Shown piece by piece: positions 53,867-64,000 of a DNA stretch of 64,000 nt. The position numbers and the translations under genes were made by a program. This DNA comes from Cylicocyclus nassatus (Eukaryota > Nematoda > Chromadorea > Rhabditida > Strongylidae): contig CATQJL010000112.1 of NCBI GenBank assembly GCA_958299035.1, positions 83,718,636-83,782,635 of the forward strand, in the 5' to 3' direction. Position 1 is the stretch's first letter; every line of letters starts with the position of its first letter. The notes below the pieces were generated by a model. The model saw only the letters and a program-made list of their open reading frames with translations. It searched no databases and was not told the origin of the DNA.

Positions 53867-54817
53867 GACATGTTGTGCTTTATTTAAGAAAGACGGTAGA
53901 GAAAACTGCAGATGTCTAATTCCTCCAGGAATAACCCATTCTTCCAAGAATGTGGGTCGACGAATTAATCGCACAGCTGCCATCGTTGCAGCATGCTAGC
54001 GAATGTATAGCGAGTGAAAATTTGTGAACAAATTTCTCTCAAACCATCGTGTTAGTGAATTTTTGTTATTTCATCAGAACTGTCGAAGTACATAACAAAT
54101 GCTACTTATAAATTTTCTGGAGCAAACGTATTTTCTGTGACTATTCACCATTCCCAAAAAATCCCAACTGGATGAATGTCAGTAGTGATCAGCTCGGTAG
54201 AAGTCTCTTGATTGGTGGTTTTGCGCAATTTTGGACGTGCGGTAGGTGTACGGTAGATGGCCGGTTTGCCGAATTTTGTTTGGAAGTTTCGTAAAAGGAC
54301 ATGTCACTGTAAATCATGCTTATTGCTACAAAAGAGTTTGCACTGGAGTAATAACGACTTTATTTTCGGATCCAAACATCGTCAGCTTTGAAGGAAGTAG
54401 CCCAAAATGGCTAGTCTCTAGATTTTTATAAACAAGCATTTCCGCAAGGTTCTATGTTTATTCGTTTTAGTTCGCACCTCAGCAAGCTCTACAAATCGCT
54501 GCAAAAACTATTATTTTGCATAGTTGAAAACTCATGCGAATGATACTTATGTGAGAGCTAGGGAAATGACTAACCACTTATTTTTCCGCTATGCAGAGAA
54601 TTACTCTTTGCATTTTGTTTACTCACTTGCAAGCATGATTGTTGAGGAGGCTCATTTTGCAATTTCGTGACTCTTCGAGTTGCCCGAGCGTTCTGTCAAT
54701 CAGTGTCGGCAATCTTCGTTGCATCGTCGTACAAAACAGAGAGCAAGCGAGTACTCGAGAACCTAAGAATTTGGTGACAAATCAGACTTCAGAATAGCTG
54801 CTTCAATCATCAAGTCA
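53867..54817. other. No gene recognised
   Basis: AT-rich sequence with short ORFs only. The last 130 bp before 54818 could be 5' leader of the exon that follows. Confidence 0.4.
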
Positions 54818-54862
54818 ATGGCAGCTAAGGAAGAGAAACGAGCCATAATCAAGGACGAGTAT
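54818..54862 (+). CDS. Possible first coding exon, unidentified gene
   Basis: ATG at 54818 opens 15 codons (MAAKEEKRAIIKDEY) and runs directly into a consensus donor, gtaagt, at 54863. The charged N-terminal peptide and strong donor look like a genuine first coding exon. I could not find the next exon in the following 10 kb, which is full of repeats, so the gene is incomplete here or the call is wrong. Confidence 0.3.
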
Positions 54863-56198
54863 GTAAGTCCCAAGTATCACTCAATCTGTTTTGGCTTGGT
54901 AGTCGTCATAAGGATAGTAGTCACTTTGGGCTACAATTCCGTGCAAAAATCTTTCCAAATGCCAAGGTAAAACCTTGCCAAATCGACTATCTACGCTATC
55001 ACCACTTTTTGACGTTGTTTTCGCAGAAAAACAAACTTTTTGAGCACGTTTGGGGCTAGAATTCATGGAGCGCAGGTTTACTTGTCAGGCAAATCATGAC
55101 TTTGCAAAAAGTTGGATTAGCGACCTAGTTTTGCATGCCAAAAGCCAAGTGGACCCGCTCTAAACACCATTTTCGAAGGTCCCGTGCATCAGATCCGTTT
55201 GCCATTGCGTAGGGTGAGCCTAGACACAGCCAGCGTACATTGTGCAAAAAATCAACTCAGGATGTATTCTGTAGCTCCCTCTATGAATTTCGTGACAGAC
55301 AGACATGCACACACACACGGACAAAAAGACAGACGCTAAGCGCTTTATTATAAGCCATGATAATACACTGTTACCATCGCTTTGTCTCTGAGACCAAAAG
55401 CCCCTAAGAATAACAGTAGAACGCTTTCGAACAAAGACTAGATTTTGTTCAGTTAGATTGCCTAAATCATTTCCACCCAGAACACAATAGTCCACAATAG
55501 TCTCGATCATTCTCTATGTTTGACACATGACAATATTTTCGTTTTCTATCAAACGTAAACTTACATAAACCTAGAACGTTCTCCCAAAAAATTGGCTGGC
55601 TCGATGCCAGTTCGGTGCTAGTCACGCTAGGCACATGAACCAATCCAAACTAGTTCTTCCTTTCAAACATTTTCTCGACTTTGTTTCATCTAATGTTCCA
55701 ATCCGAATCCTAATCATTAGTATAGATTCAAGTCATCCTGAGCTCCGTTCTCTCCATTTCGAATATACAAAAACCACCGTACGAGAAATCTCGATCGGGG
55801 CAGGACGACATCCAAAAATTTTTGGGATGATAAGAAAGGAGACGCAGCGTAGGCATAGCCATCAAAACTTTTAACAAAGCTAATTTGAATTTTTCAAAAA
55901 GAGCTAGAAGTTACCGTGATTATTCACAAGTGAACAAGTCACATGCACAATTTTATAACTCGAGTAGGTAACATTCAGTTTTCAGCCTTCCCCTCGCCCC
56001 TTCCATCGATGTTAATAAGACTAATATCAACTTTAGTACTGTCACTTAATACTGTCAAATACATGAATTTTGCGCCTTTTGATTTTTCCTTCCCTTTCTT
56101 TCTTCCGCCCACCGTGCTCGTCAGATTGCTTCAAGGCCTCTGTTAACACCTCAAAAGGCTTGTCATAATCCTTGCAGAGTAAATGACGGACCTTTTTT
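54863..56198. other. Repeat-derived sequence, no firm gene
   Basis: It contains a partial (gaca)-type element at about 55200-55370 (gacagacagacatgcacaca) and an ORF at 55635-55874 without support. Nothing else was recognised. Confidence 0.4.
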
Positions 56199-56687
56199 TT
56201 GAATTTTTATCGAGCTTTGGCTACAGGGTATGTATTTACATTTAGAACAAAGTCGCGACCATCAGATCGCCATTCCCCCTTTAAAAAATTCCGCAGTGCA
56301 AAGATGCCTGTCACGGGAATAAGATCCCTATCTCATGATCTACACAAAATAATAAAAAGACATGCTGTAAATAGAAACATCATGTCTCAGAGTCTTTCAC
56401 AAAGCACCAGAGTTAGCATTTGTTCATATTTTAGGACGAATCATGGACTTTTTAGCCATTTTGCCTCTATTTTGATGGAACAACGGTATGACTTGGCCCG
56501 CTTTCAGGTAGCAGAATACTATCCAGATATACTCTCTAATTATTCAAATTCTTCTGGAACTATATCGTACGATACAATTATCACTCCTCGTCGATTTGAA
56601 GAAAGGGAGATACGATATGCTACCGAGGTAGCTTTGGCTTTTTACATAGATCCTCCACACCAGATCATTAGTAATCAAAATTGCTAG
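56199..56687 (+). CDS. Hypothetical ORF, 162 codons
   Basis: One of the longest open frames in the window outside the LINE. The start codon used here is not an ATG (ttg at 56199), and the first ATG is internal. Composition looks protein-like in its second half (LARFQVAEYYPDILSNYS, EEREIRYATEVALAFYIDP). I recognise no domain. It may be an exon of an unknown gene or a transposon gene fragment. No partner copy is visible for comparison. Confidence 0.25.
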   Translation: MNFYRALATGYVFTFRTKSRPSDRHSPFKKFRSAKMPVTGIRSLSHDLHKIIKRHAVNRNIMSQSLSQSTRVSICSYFRTNHGLFSHFASILMEQRYDLARFQVAEYYPDILSNYSNSSGTISYDTIITPRRFEEREIRYATEVALAFYIDPPHQIISNQNC

Positions 56688-56974
56688 GGAACTGCCGCGA
56701 ATGATCGGCCATACTACGCACATGAAATTGAGCTTCTGCCAGCTCCAGTGAAACCGGAGCCAGTTGAATGGGACCTGCTTAAAAGGCTGAACAAGTGCTT
56801 TTCATAATAATAAGATGAACGGGCTCTAGAATCCAGGTATTCAGGTTGCTGGAACATAAGGAGAAAAACAAGAAAACTCTCGAAGTACAGAGAGCGGAAA
56901 AGGGTTCGTTGGAGCAGAGCAAAAAGGTGCATGTAGTTCTAATTCTCAGAAAAGTTACCAAAATTCAATAGTGA

Positions 56975-56979
56975 TATAT

Positions 56980-57014
<35 letters not shown>

Positions 57015-57018
57015 TTTG
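56975..57018 (-). repeat. (ATTT)n tail of LINE
   Basis: About ten tttattta units. On the minus strand this is an (AAAT)n tail exactly where the 3' end of the LINE should be. Confidence 0.85.
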
Positions 57019-59230
57019 AATACGCCACAGGCGCGCCATAGTGTCGGGTTAGTAACCAACAGATTCTTGAGAACAAAAACCAGTGTTAGAAATACACAAA
57101 CTCAGAGACAAGAAAGGCTTAATGCAGAAAAATAAAATAGCTTTTTTGAGACCATTCGCCACTCTAGGTTAACTAATGAATGATAGAACACAAGGACTAA
57201 CTATCAGAAGCGCTGCCATAAAGGATATTCATATGAGTCTGCGCATGCCACCCTCGCTGACCAGCAAGCGACCTACATTCAAGGAGTATGACGGAGACTA
57301 TGAAAAGGGCATGCTAGCGCGACAAACTAGGCAACCCTAGTACAACCGAACATACTGGATGAGCCACAAACTCAATAGGAAAACTGGAAATATGCTCGGT
57401 AAAAAAAATATTTCGGGCAGTCTCCTTAGGTTAGCCTTATGTACCAGGAAGAAAAGAAAAATTAGACCCAGAACGACAAATATGTCTCAGTCGAATTGAA
57501 CTGACACATCATCAAACCAAAGATCAAACAATACGAAACGGCATCTATCTTACACTCTTACAAAAGGAAAGGTAGTACAGGCAAATAAAAGAACTGGAAC
57601 TCGATCATGCGTTGTCAACGTATACTGGACGACACACCTTGAGTCCGCCGAGAAGCGGGATCTAAAAAGGAAACCGAGAAAAACAACTACAAACTAAAGA
57701 GAAAGCTAAACTCCCAAGCTTATCGCAGATGAGAAAGACGTGGCAAGAAAGAAGATGTAAAGCAGTCAGCCGAATTTAACCATTTTCTGAAAAAAAGAGG
57801 AGAAGAAAAAACGGATTGAAATAAACGAAAGACACACCTTGTAAAAGAGACCCTACATCTAAAAGTATTCAGACTCGTCAATGCCTAACAAACTCAAAAA
57901 GTCGCATTCCAAAAGCTTTTTTCTAAACAATTTTGAGTTAACAGAAGAGATGACAGAGTCAGGCAATTTTTGCATCCAACGTGCAGTACGAACAAAAAAG
58001 GAGTTATAAAAAAGCTTGTTCAATTTTGTTGATCCTATTGAATCAGCACAGTAAAAATTAAACCTACCTGTACGTCCATGGCAAGGCTTCCAAACCCAAA
58101 ATTCACTAGGCAAAAGCTTAGTCTCGAGACGTAATATTTGGAAGGCAAGTACTAGATCAGCAACAACCCTTCGGTAAAGCAGGCTATGGAGCTTGAAGCG
58201 GGCCAACCTACTTCTATAGGACGGGAGGGCAGCTGGGTAATCGTCGTTAGGCATAAGTCTATAGAAAAGGATACGAGTAAAAGTCATCTGAACTCTTTCC
58301 AAAGTCAAGATATCCTTCTTTATATATGGACTCCAAACTTGGCTAGCATATTCTAAATGCGGGAGGACATAAGCCATATACATTCTGATGTAAACTTTCT
58401 CATCAACATGCTTCAAGTTACGTAGCAAGAGGAAGAGTCTGTGCAGGGCTGCACGTGCTATTTTCTCGATATGGGATCTAAATCGAAGCTCTTGGTCAAC
58501 TAGCACCCCAAGATCTCTTATTAGTCCAGGCCTAAAAAGAGAGGTACCAGAATGCTCGTATTTCTCAAAGGTGCAATCATTCTCCTTTCTTTTGGAGATT
58601 GTCAGGCAGGCACTTTTTGTTAGGTTAACGTCAATACTGTTAAGAGAGGCCCAATTCAGAATATTCTGCAGGCAGTCTCTAAGGGCTTGTGTAACTTCAC
58701 CTCTATCAGCATCAACATAGGATGCAAACACTTTAATGTCATCAGCATAGGCCATAACCTTAACTCTGCAGTCTGTAGTTAAGAGTCCAGGAAGGTCACT
58801 TGTGTAAATATTGAAAAGTACAGGGGACAATACACCACCTTGTGGCACTCCACTAGTTGCTGAGTAGAAGGAAGAGTCAGCAGAATTACAGCGGACGGAA
58901 AAAGTCCTATTGGACAGATAAGATGAGAGCCATTTCAAAACAGTTCCACGAATTCCTACTTGGAAAAGCTTTTCAAGCAGTTTGGGAATGTCTACTCTGT
59001 CAAAGGCTTTAGACAGATCAAAATAAAGAACATCGGTAAATCGATTTTGAGATAAAGCTTTTTTCCAGTGATGTTCACAGACCAATAATTGAAGGGTGGT
59101 CGAAGAGCCTTCGATAAACCCAAACTGTTCAACTGGAATGAGATGGTTTTGTGCACAAAATGCCATATATTTAGGTGATCGAACAAGCACTTCTGAGATT
59201 TCTCGCCAAACCGACTGGAATGGCTATGAA
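57019..59230 (-). mobile_element. 5'-truncated non-LTR retrotransposon (LINE)
   Basis: Minus-strand element: reverse transcriptase gene, about 840 bp of 3' untranslated region (57858-57019), then an (AAAT)n tail. The RT and C-terminal region resemble the Jockey/CR1/L2 supergroup. The 5' end stops within the RT N-terminus near 59200-59230, where the frame meets a stop, as usual for aborted target-primed reverse transcription. No target duplication was identified. Confidence 0.85.
57859..59190 (-). CDS. LINE reverse transcriptase, C-terminal 443 codons
   Basis: Open frame of 443 codons without internal stops. RT motifs in order: FDLSKAFD (residues 57-64), SGVPQGGVLSP (113-123) and catalytic YADD (148-151), then thumb and C-terminal region with WMQKLPDSVISS-type motif near the end. 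It starts with a GTG codon only because the true N-terminus is missing; the frame remains open about 36 nt further upstream to a stop. The endonuclease domain is absent. The intact frame over 1.3 kb suggests a recent insertion, but the truncated copy cannot be autonomous. Confidence 0.92.
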   Translation of the reverse strand: MLVRSPKYMAFCAQNHLIPVEQFGFIEGSSTTLQLLVCEHHWKKALSQNRFTDVLYFDLSKAFDRVDIPKLLEKLFQVGIRGTVLKWLSSYLSNRTFSVRCNSADSSFYSATSGVPQGGVLSPVLFNIYTSDLPGLLTTDCRVKVMAYADDIKVFASYVDADRGEVTQALRDCLQNILNWASLNSIDVNLTKSACLTISKRKENDCTFEKYEHSGTSLFRPGLIRDLGVLVDQELRFRSHIEKIARAALHRLFLLLRNLKHVDEKVYIRMYMAYVLPHLEYASQVWSPYIKKDILTLERVQMTFTRILFYRLMPNDDYPAALPSYRSRLARFKLHSLLYRRVVADLVLAFQILRLETKLLPSEFWVWKPCHGRTGRFNFYCADSIGSTKLNKLFYNSFFVRTARWMQKLPDSVISSVNSKLFRKKLLECDFLSLLGIDESEYF

Positions 59231-59381
59231 TATTTCTACTGTGCCCAACAGCAAACCAGCAAGACTTGCTATCAAGGTAGATTACAGATGGTCATGACAA
59301 AATGGATGGTCATTTACCATCCATTTTTAAATAAGAATACTTGAAAACGCTATGCACACACCGCTCAACAGGATCAAACTT

Positions 59382-59731
59382 CTTAGACTGTCGAAGGGAT
59401 ACCTTCGGAGCGGAAATGGGAGGGTCCCGGGCTCTGCTCAGCGGGGTTCTGCCACTGTGCTCCGGAGCCCTCCCATTTCACGCGTTTTGGTGTTCCGGGG
59501 CTCCTTGAAATCTGGCGCACCCCAGGAACAGAGATTTGCGATACCGAGGAGGGGTCCCATTTTTCCCATTTGGCGAATGGGACCCCTTCTCGGGGCTCGC
59601 AAATTTCTGCTCCGGATATGCGCTTTTGGAAGAGCCTCGGAGCACCAAAACGCGCGGAATGGGAGGGCTCCGGAGCACGAAGTGGCAGACCCCCGCCATT
59701 TGCCCCTTTGGTATCCCTTCGACTGTCTGAG
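59382..59731. mobile_element. 350-bp palindromic MITE
   Basis: agactgtcgaagggatacc (59385-59403) is perfectly inverted at 59710-59728, and the interior is also palindromic (tggtgttccggggctcc-like segments both sides of about 59555). It encodes only spurious ORFs. Target duplication not clear. Confidence 0.85.
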
Positions 59732-59742
59732 TTGTATCTTCT

Positions 59743-59874
59743 GGGTAGAGGATTATATATCGCCGAAAAAGAGCGGTCCTCCCGTCTTGCAACAAATACG
59801 CACCCTTGCATATGCACGGAGATACGTTCCTACAAGGAATCCTCCCACATTCGGCAACATATAGTCTTCCACCC
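59743..59874. mobile_element. 132-bp MITE, relative of 19594-19731
   Basis: Ends gggtagaggattatatatcg and gcaacatatagtcttccacc match the terminal repeats of the left-arm 138-bp element. It inserted next to the preceding MITE. Confidence 0.8.
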
Positions 59875-60040
59875 CATTTCTTTCAAGATTTGAGGCAATA
59901 AACCCTTCAGGATAAGGATAAGCACAAATCTAAACTTGTTAGTCAAACGTGCGCGCAGCGTGTGTCTCCTAAGTCAATGATACGCATTTTACTAATGAGG
60001 TCTATATGGATCACAAATTGCAATTGAGGTATGCCCAACA

Positions 60041-60187
60041 GAGCATATGCGAACCAAATCGGCGCCGATTATATCCATGGAAACTCTAATGAACGCGTTT
60101 CATACGGATCCAGAATATATCACCGAGGCTGAACTAGTACGGGAACAAACAAGATTGTTCAAGAAAAGAGTTCGAGTTAGTTTCTAG
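60041..60187 (+). CDS. Homeodomain-like exon fragment
   Basis: After a possible acceptor (caacag, 60040) the frame reads MRTKSAPI, then METLMNAFHTDPEYITEAEL, VREQTRLFKKRVRVSF and TAG at 60185-60187. It resembles helices I-III of a homeodomain, closest in pattern to LIM/paired types (ETL..AF, ..L...T.L..RV.VWF). Trp48 is missing in the straight reading. However, cga|gttagt at 60175/60176 is a plausible donor near codon 44-46, a common homeobox intron site. I found no exon with WFQN downstream. It is either an exon of a real gene or a pseudogene relic. Confidence 0.35.
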   Translation, partial: EHMRTKSAPIISMETLMNAFHTDPEYITEAELVREQTRLFKKRVRVSF

Positions 60188-60221
60188 ACATTCTAGATTT
60201 GACACCGCTTTGCACATTTGC

Positions 60222-60650
60222 TTAAAGGCAGTGTCTTACCAAAATTTAGTTGCCGAAATTTTTGCATTTTGCAAGCCTGTCGTACCCTGTCTAGCACTGT
60301 ATGAGCTTAAAATCGCATGAAGTTCCCAAAAACCCCGTTTTCTGGAGGCCCCGCGGAAGCGACGTGGACGAGTTGTTCCTTCCAACTTCAGCCTCAGCCA
60401 CAGTGGCAGCAACAGAGGGGAGGTGGATGCCAAGTGGAGGGACATGTTCAAACGCGTAAGGGGGGGGGGAGACAGAAGGAGTCGTCCATGCGTACCAAGT
60501 CGCTCTCGGCTACCTCTTTGTGCGAATTTTTCTCAGCGTGGAGGGGGTCAAATCGAGTGGGACTTGTTGCAATGGCCTATTTAGAGATCCCTGTAATAGA
60601 ATATCTGAAGATCCGTGCAACCTCAACTTTGGGTGAGACACTGCCTTTAA
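60222..60650. mobile_element. TTAA-type MITE
   Basis: TTAA (60222-60225), then aggcagtgtcttacc; the far end is ggtgagacactgcct, then TTAA (60647-60650). Terminal repeats share AGGCAG...CTGCCT with 20438-20830 and 63526-63979. Length 429 bp including duplications. No transposase. Confidence 0.9.
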
Positions 60651-60864
60651 GCAAGCTATGTTGTCTACAAGTTGCTTGTAGTCTATCTCATCTAGCATTA
60701 CTTGCTACTTGAAATCACGGAAGAACAAGTTTAAGCATGTTTAGACGATAGCCATAGTGGACCCTCCGTCAGATCAGTTGAAATGAGCTGAACTTCCTGT
60801 TTTCACATTCGTCTGTTGAAATTACGGCAACCCATCCTCGAATGCTTTAGCAGGGCCAATAGAC

Positions 60865-61075
60865 TGGTGATACGGACCAAACTTTGCACACATACACTTT
60901 GGGGCGGGGCGGGTGTCGTAAGCTACTTTTTGCTGTCGATCGATATCCATTTTGTCGATTTTTTGCAAAGTTTGAGCTACAGGGCTGGAAGTTAGCACAA
61001 GGGGAAAGTGAGCATCCTGATTACGAAAAAATCATTGAAAGGGACGGGGGAGCCGGGTTTGCCAGCTAGTATCAC
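60865..61075. repeat. Partial copy of the 52186 fold-back family
   Basis: It contains ggaccaaactttgcacacat, tgtcgatcgatatcc and aagtttgagctacagggctg as in the 52-kb element, and ends agccgggtttgccagctagt, the inverse of that element's start. Confidence 0.75.
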
Positions 61076-62177
61076 TTAAAACTGGAGTTTGAAGTCAGAT
61101 TTTTTTTACATATTTCAATTTCCCAAAACTGAACCATTGTTAGTTTTGGCATGGCTTAACATTTCGGATGGTATAGTGCTCGCTTACCACTTCCTTATAC
61201 CACGATCTCGTACATGTTTCCTCTCCTCCTGTTTCCTTATTTCTCAGTTCCGCTAGTTCTTTCTATTGACACTGTGCTTTTGTACAGTATTTGTGCAGTG
61301 CAAAATAGTATAAATTGCAGGAGAAACAACAAAAAGCAGAAGCCATGGAGTCCACTCGGCCAACTTTTCCTAAGGATCCTCCCGAGCACGAGTCGCGATC
61401 TTATGGACCAGCTGCTATGTCGCAGAAATTCAATAGATCTCTGAAGTAGAATTCTAGGAGATATGAAACTTATCAAATTTCAGCTGATATAATCCCGTTA
61501 ATAAAAGGTTTTATTGCATAAATTGATCGTTTGTAAGAGTCAACATTATGCAGGTATTTTTCAAGGTTTTTCAATATCCTCTAGTTTTCAGACGGAGTTA
61601 GTAAAATGACCGAGTATGGCAACTGTTAAACTGATGAATAGTTTCAAATGAGGCTACAAGAAGCGTTCCAACTTCGTTTTGCTTTCTGCAAAGTAGCATC
61701 ATGAGCTGTAAAAGCTAAAGAATATTTAGATGAAGCGAAAACACGTATGGGAGAAGATGGTATGAAATGGGAAGAAATATGTTGATCAGTGTGCATCCGG
61801 GTAGTAAAGGCCGATTTTCCTACGACAAACACAAAGCAAATTTGGAGGGTGGTTTCGGGAAGCTGGTATGGCTCCACATCGTACAAATTAGAGCTCGAAG
61901 TAGGCTTTGCGCCAGTTTGTCCACTAGTTTAGCTATTTCACAGCTGCACTCGTGGAGTAACTGGATAACATTTTATAAAAACACGAGTTGGCATCCCGGG
62001 CTCCACCCCGGTTTGGAGTCAGTCAGTCGTACTTACCGTCCATTTGGTTCCGACTCGTCTTGGGTTCGCTTCCTACCGTCTTTACCATGTCCTGAAGCCA
62101 GTAGATCAGAATCTGCTTCACCGCTCATCCTTCATGACTATGGGGAATGTGCACAAACATATAAATTTCCTGCTTTA
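61076..62177. other. No supported gene
   Basis: Several overlapping ORFs on both strands (for example 61767-62201 +), none with recognisable domains or splice context. Nothing convincing was seen. Confidence 0.4.
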
Positions 62178-62179
62178 TA

Positions 62180-62803
62180 CAGGGTGTCCCAAAAATGTTA
62201 ACACTGTTTCGTTAATAGCTCCCTTGCTTTCATGTCTTTCGCTGAGCTTGAAGCTTGCATCATTCTTTAGAGCGAGGTTCAACTTAGATATAGTATGGAG
62301 CGAATCACCAATCGCTCTTTATTACTGTAGGATTACGGTGTAAACTTCTAGCATGTGGATCCATTGTGAAATATGTATGCCATTTGACCAAATTTTTTTC
62401 AAAAAATGCGGAAAATTGTGCACTAGGGTTTCCGCGCACGCTGATTCCACTATACAACTTTTTACAAGTGTTCTTAGCTTTTTGACGGCGTAATCACATT
62501 TGACAAATACTGAAAATTCAATTATTACAGTTTACCTGGGATAACTTTGGAAAGAAGCATCACAGTGAAGTGGAAATTTCATATTTGGAATCAGCGGCCT
62601 CTATTACCATAGAACAAGAGCTTTTGGCTTGTTTTGTTTTGTTCCGAGGCAGAATATGGCCTCCAATAGCTTCAAATCCTTGTCGAAGTTCCTACCGTAA
62701 TCCTACAGTAGAAATGAGTGAACGATGATTCGCCCCATACTGTAGATCTAATTTGAACTCGCTCTATCAAACTCGGCGAAAGACATGAAAGCAAGGCGCA
62801 TCC
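62180..62803. mobile_element. Decayed CAGGGTGTCC-type MITE
   Basis: It starts ta|cagggtgtcccaaaaatg and has long inverted arms (cccttgctttcatgtctttc inverted near 62775-62797; tactgtaggattacgg inverted near 62694). The far terminal repeat is missing or diverged. Same family type as 22389-23067. Confidence 0.7.
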
Positions 62804-63212
62804 CGGCAAGCGTAACGTATTTTTACGTCTGCTACCTTTTTTCTCCATGAAAGCGATGTAAGAGAAGCTCGATGAGGTTATTCCGTTGGGGCATGCACGG
62901 AATTAAGACCATTCCTCTGGTGTCTTCCTCTTCTTGGTAAGTGATAACTCAAAGGTTCTTCACACTATGGTTGCAGCATGACCGTTCATCCTTCGCTTAT
63001 ACTTACATCTATACAGATACCTATTGAGTGTGGGCTATACATATTTTTTTGCGGCATTTGTTTTTTTCGAAAACCAGCGCTTACTGTTTGTCCAATCGTT
63101 TGTTGCTAATCAAGACAACCTTGTTGAACTAACAAGTTCGTTGGCGCATTATCGAACGCATAAATAAACAAATAAACACATAAATAAATAGATAAATAAA
63201 TAAATAAAGAGC
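62804..63212. other. No gene; simple repeat
   Basis: Only an (aaat)n run near 63160-63210 was noted, possibly the tail of another retroelement. Confidence 0.5.
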
Positions 63213-63525
63213 ATGTCTCAAACAGCACAAGGTTTGTTTTCCAAAAGTTCTTTTTGCTTGCCGTTTCTAAGGATAAAAGAACCCGCGGCTCTTGCGCGCT
63301 TCTCGGAGTCGCAGGTCCTTGTCAAGATGGTTGAAGTACTCTCCAACCTGAAACTTAAATTTATGCGATCTTCTTATGATCGTACATGCCTCACTCTAGC
63401 TTGTGTCGTTTGCCCATGTGCCAAGGAAAATAAATACTCGATTTCAGGAGTTATTTACCTTGCTACGTATTTGTCATGCGGTGATACTTACATCCGAGAA
63501 ACAAGACGCTTTCTTTGCTGTTGCA
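63213..63525 (+). pseudogene. Penelope-like GIY-YIG endonuclease fragment
   Basis: The frame reads a Cys pair CVVCPC, then SGVIYLATYLSCGDTYIRE and TRRFL. This matches the GIY-YIG module typical of Penelope-like elements (GVIY...CG..YIGETGR), with IRETRR in place of IGETGR. It is interrupted at 63526 by a TTAA MITE; the frame resumes after the MITE (63980 on) as KEHLEKL, the expected continuation. The upstream RT was not found. Confidence 0.65.
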
Positions 63526-63979
63526 TTAAAGGCAGTACCTCGGCAGAATGAGACCCGTGACAAAACAAGGTCACAGGGTAGGAGCCCCCATATGGATCCT
63601 ATCGGCCAAAGTCCGTCTTTCTCTGCCACTTCTAACCCCCGAAATTTCAACGCGGAAGCAGCGCTCATCTCCTGTCCTCTCCGAACCCGCCCACCCCATG
63701 GACGAGTGACTTCCGCGGTCAGAGCGCCAGCCGCAATGCTATAAGCATGAGGTCCCGCAACGACTCTGCGCCTTCGCCATGACGGGCTTCGCGTTCACTC
63801 GTCCATGGGGTGGGCGGGTTCGGAGAGGACAGGAGTTGAGCGCTGCTTTCGCTTTGAAACTTCGGGGGTTAGAAGTGGCAAAGAAAGATCGAACTTTGGC
63901 CCATAGGTTCCATATGGGGGCCCCTACCCTGTGACCTCGTTTTGTCACGGGTCTCATTCTGCCGATGTACTGCCTTTAA
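63526..63979. mobile_element. TTAA-type palindromic MITE inside a Penelope fragment
   Basis: TTAA (63526-63529), aggcagtacctcggcag, long palindromic arms (ccgaacccgcccaccccatg inverted near 63805), ctgccgatgtactgcct, TTAA (63976-63979). Length 454 bp including duplications. Collapsing the two TTAAs restores the host reading frame, which independently proves the boundaries. Confidence 0.93.
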
Positions 63980-64000
63980 GGAACACCTTGAAAAGTTATA

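Noticed and set aside
59352..59864. 170-codon ORF and its overlapping antisense ORFs
   Set aside because: They lie wholly within two palindromic MITEs; open frames on both strands reflect GC-rich inverted repeats, not a gene.

Overview
Organism. This is eukaryotic DNA: multi-exon genes with GT-AG introns, abundant inverted-repeat transposons, LINE and Penelope-type retroelement remnants, and no operons or ribosome-binding sites. The one gene I can name is a CELF/Bruno-like RNA-binding protein (nematode etr-1 type, 483 aa, three RRMs). Short introns, a TTTCAG acceptor 10 nt before a start codon that could be a trans-splice site, and many TACNGTA-rich repeats suggest a small invertebrate, most likely a nematode. 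Species is not determinable.

Layout. The window is dominated by a giant imperfect palindrome. Bases 1-25312 (left arm) are the reverse complement of 27285-50802 (right arm), so each arm carries the same genes, facing each other tail to tail. The arm reaches base 1, so the palindrome may continue beyond the window. The centre (25313-27284) holds a gap of exactly 500 Ns, immediately followed by a 25-nt library adapter sequence. The arrangement may therefore be a scaffolding artefact joining two haplotypes, and it must be tested before any biology is built on it.

Arms. Each arm holds (i) a complete 13-exon CELF gene (left 2280-12161 +, right 48476-38569 -). The two copies differ at 32 sites, all silent, and encode identical proteins. 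(ii) A set of short conserved exon-like blocks and small ORFs. (iii) A degenerate Penelope-like element. (iv) A three-exon gene for an unrecognised two-pass membrane protein, intact on the left and frameshifted on the right. The arms differ by at least five precise transposon insertions with recognisable empty sites on the other arm. Divergence is mosaic: CELF exons 11-13 and the introns between them are almost identical, whereas exons 8-10 carry 21 silent changes.

Right flank (50803-64000). This is repeat-rich: a fold-back element containing a 120-bp tandem array with a 360-bp higher-order pattern, a 5'-truncated LINE with an intact reverse transcriptase C-terminal half, several palindromic MITEs (two with TTAA duplications), a homeodomain-like exon fragment, one plausible first coding exon, and a Penelope GIY-YIG fragment interrupted by a TTAA MITE. 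No prokaryotic gene, viral gene, toxin gene or CRISPR array was seen.
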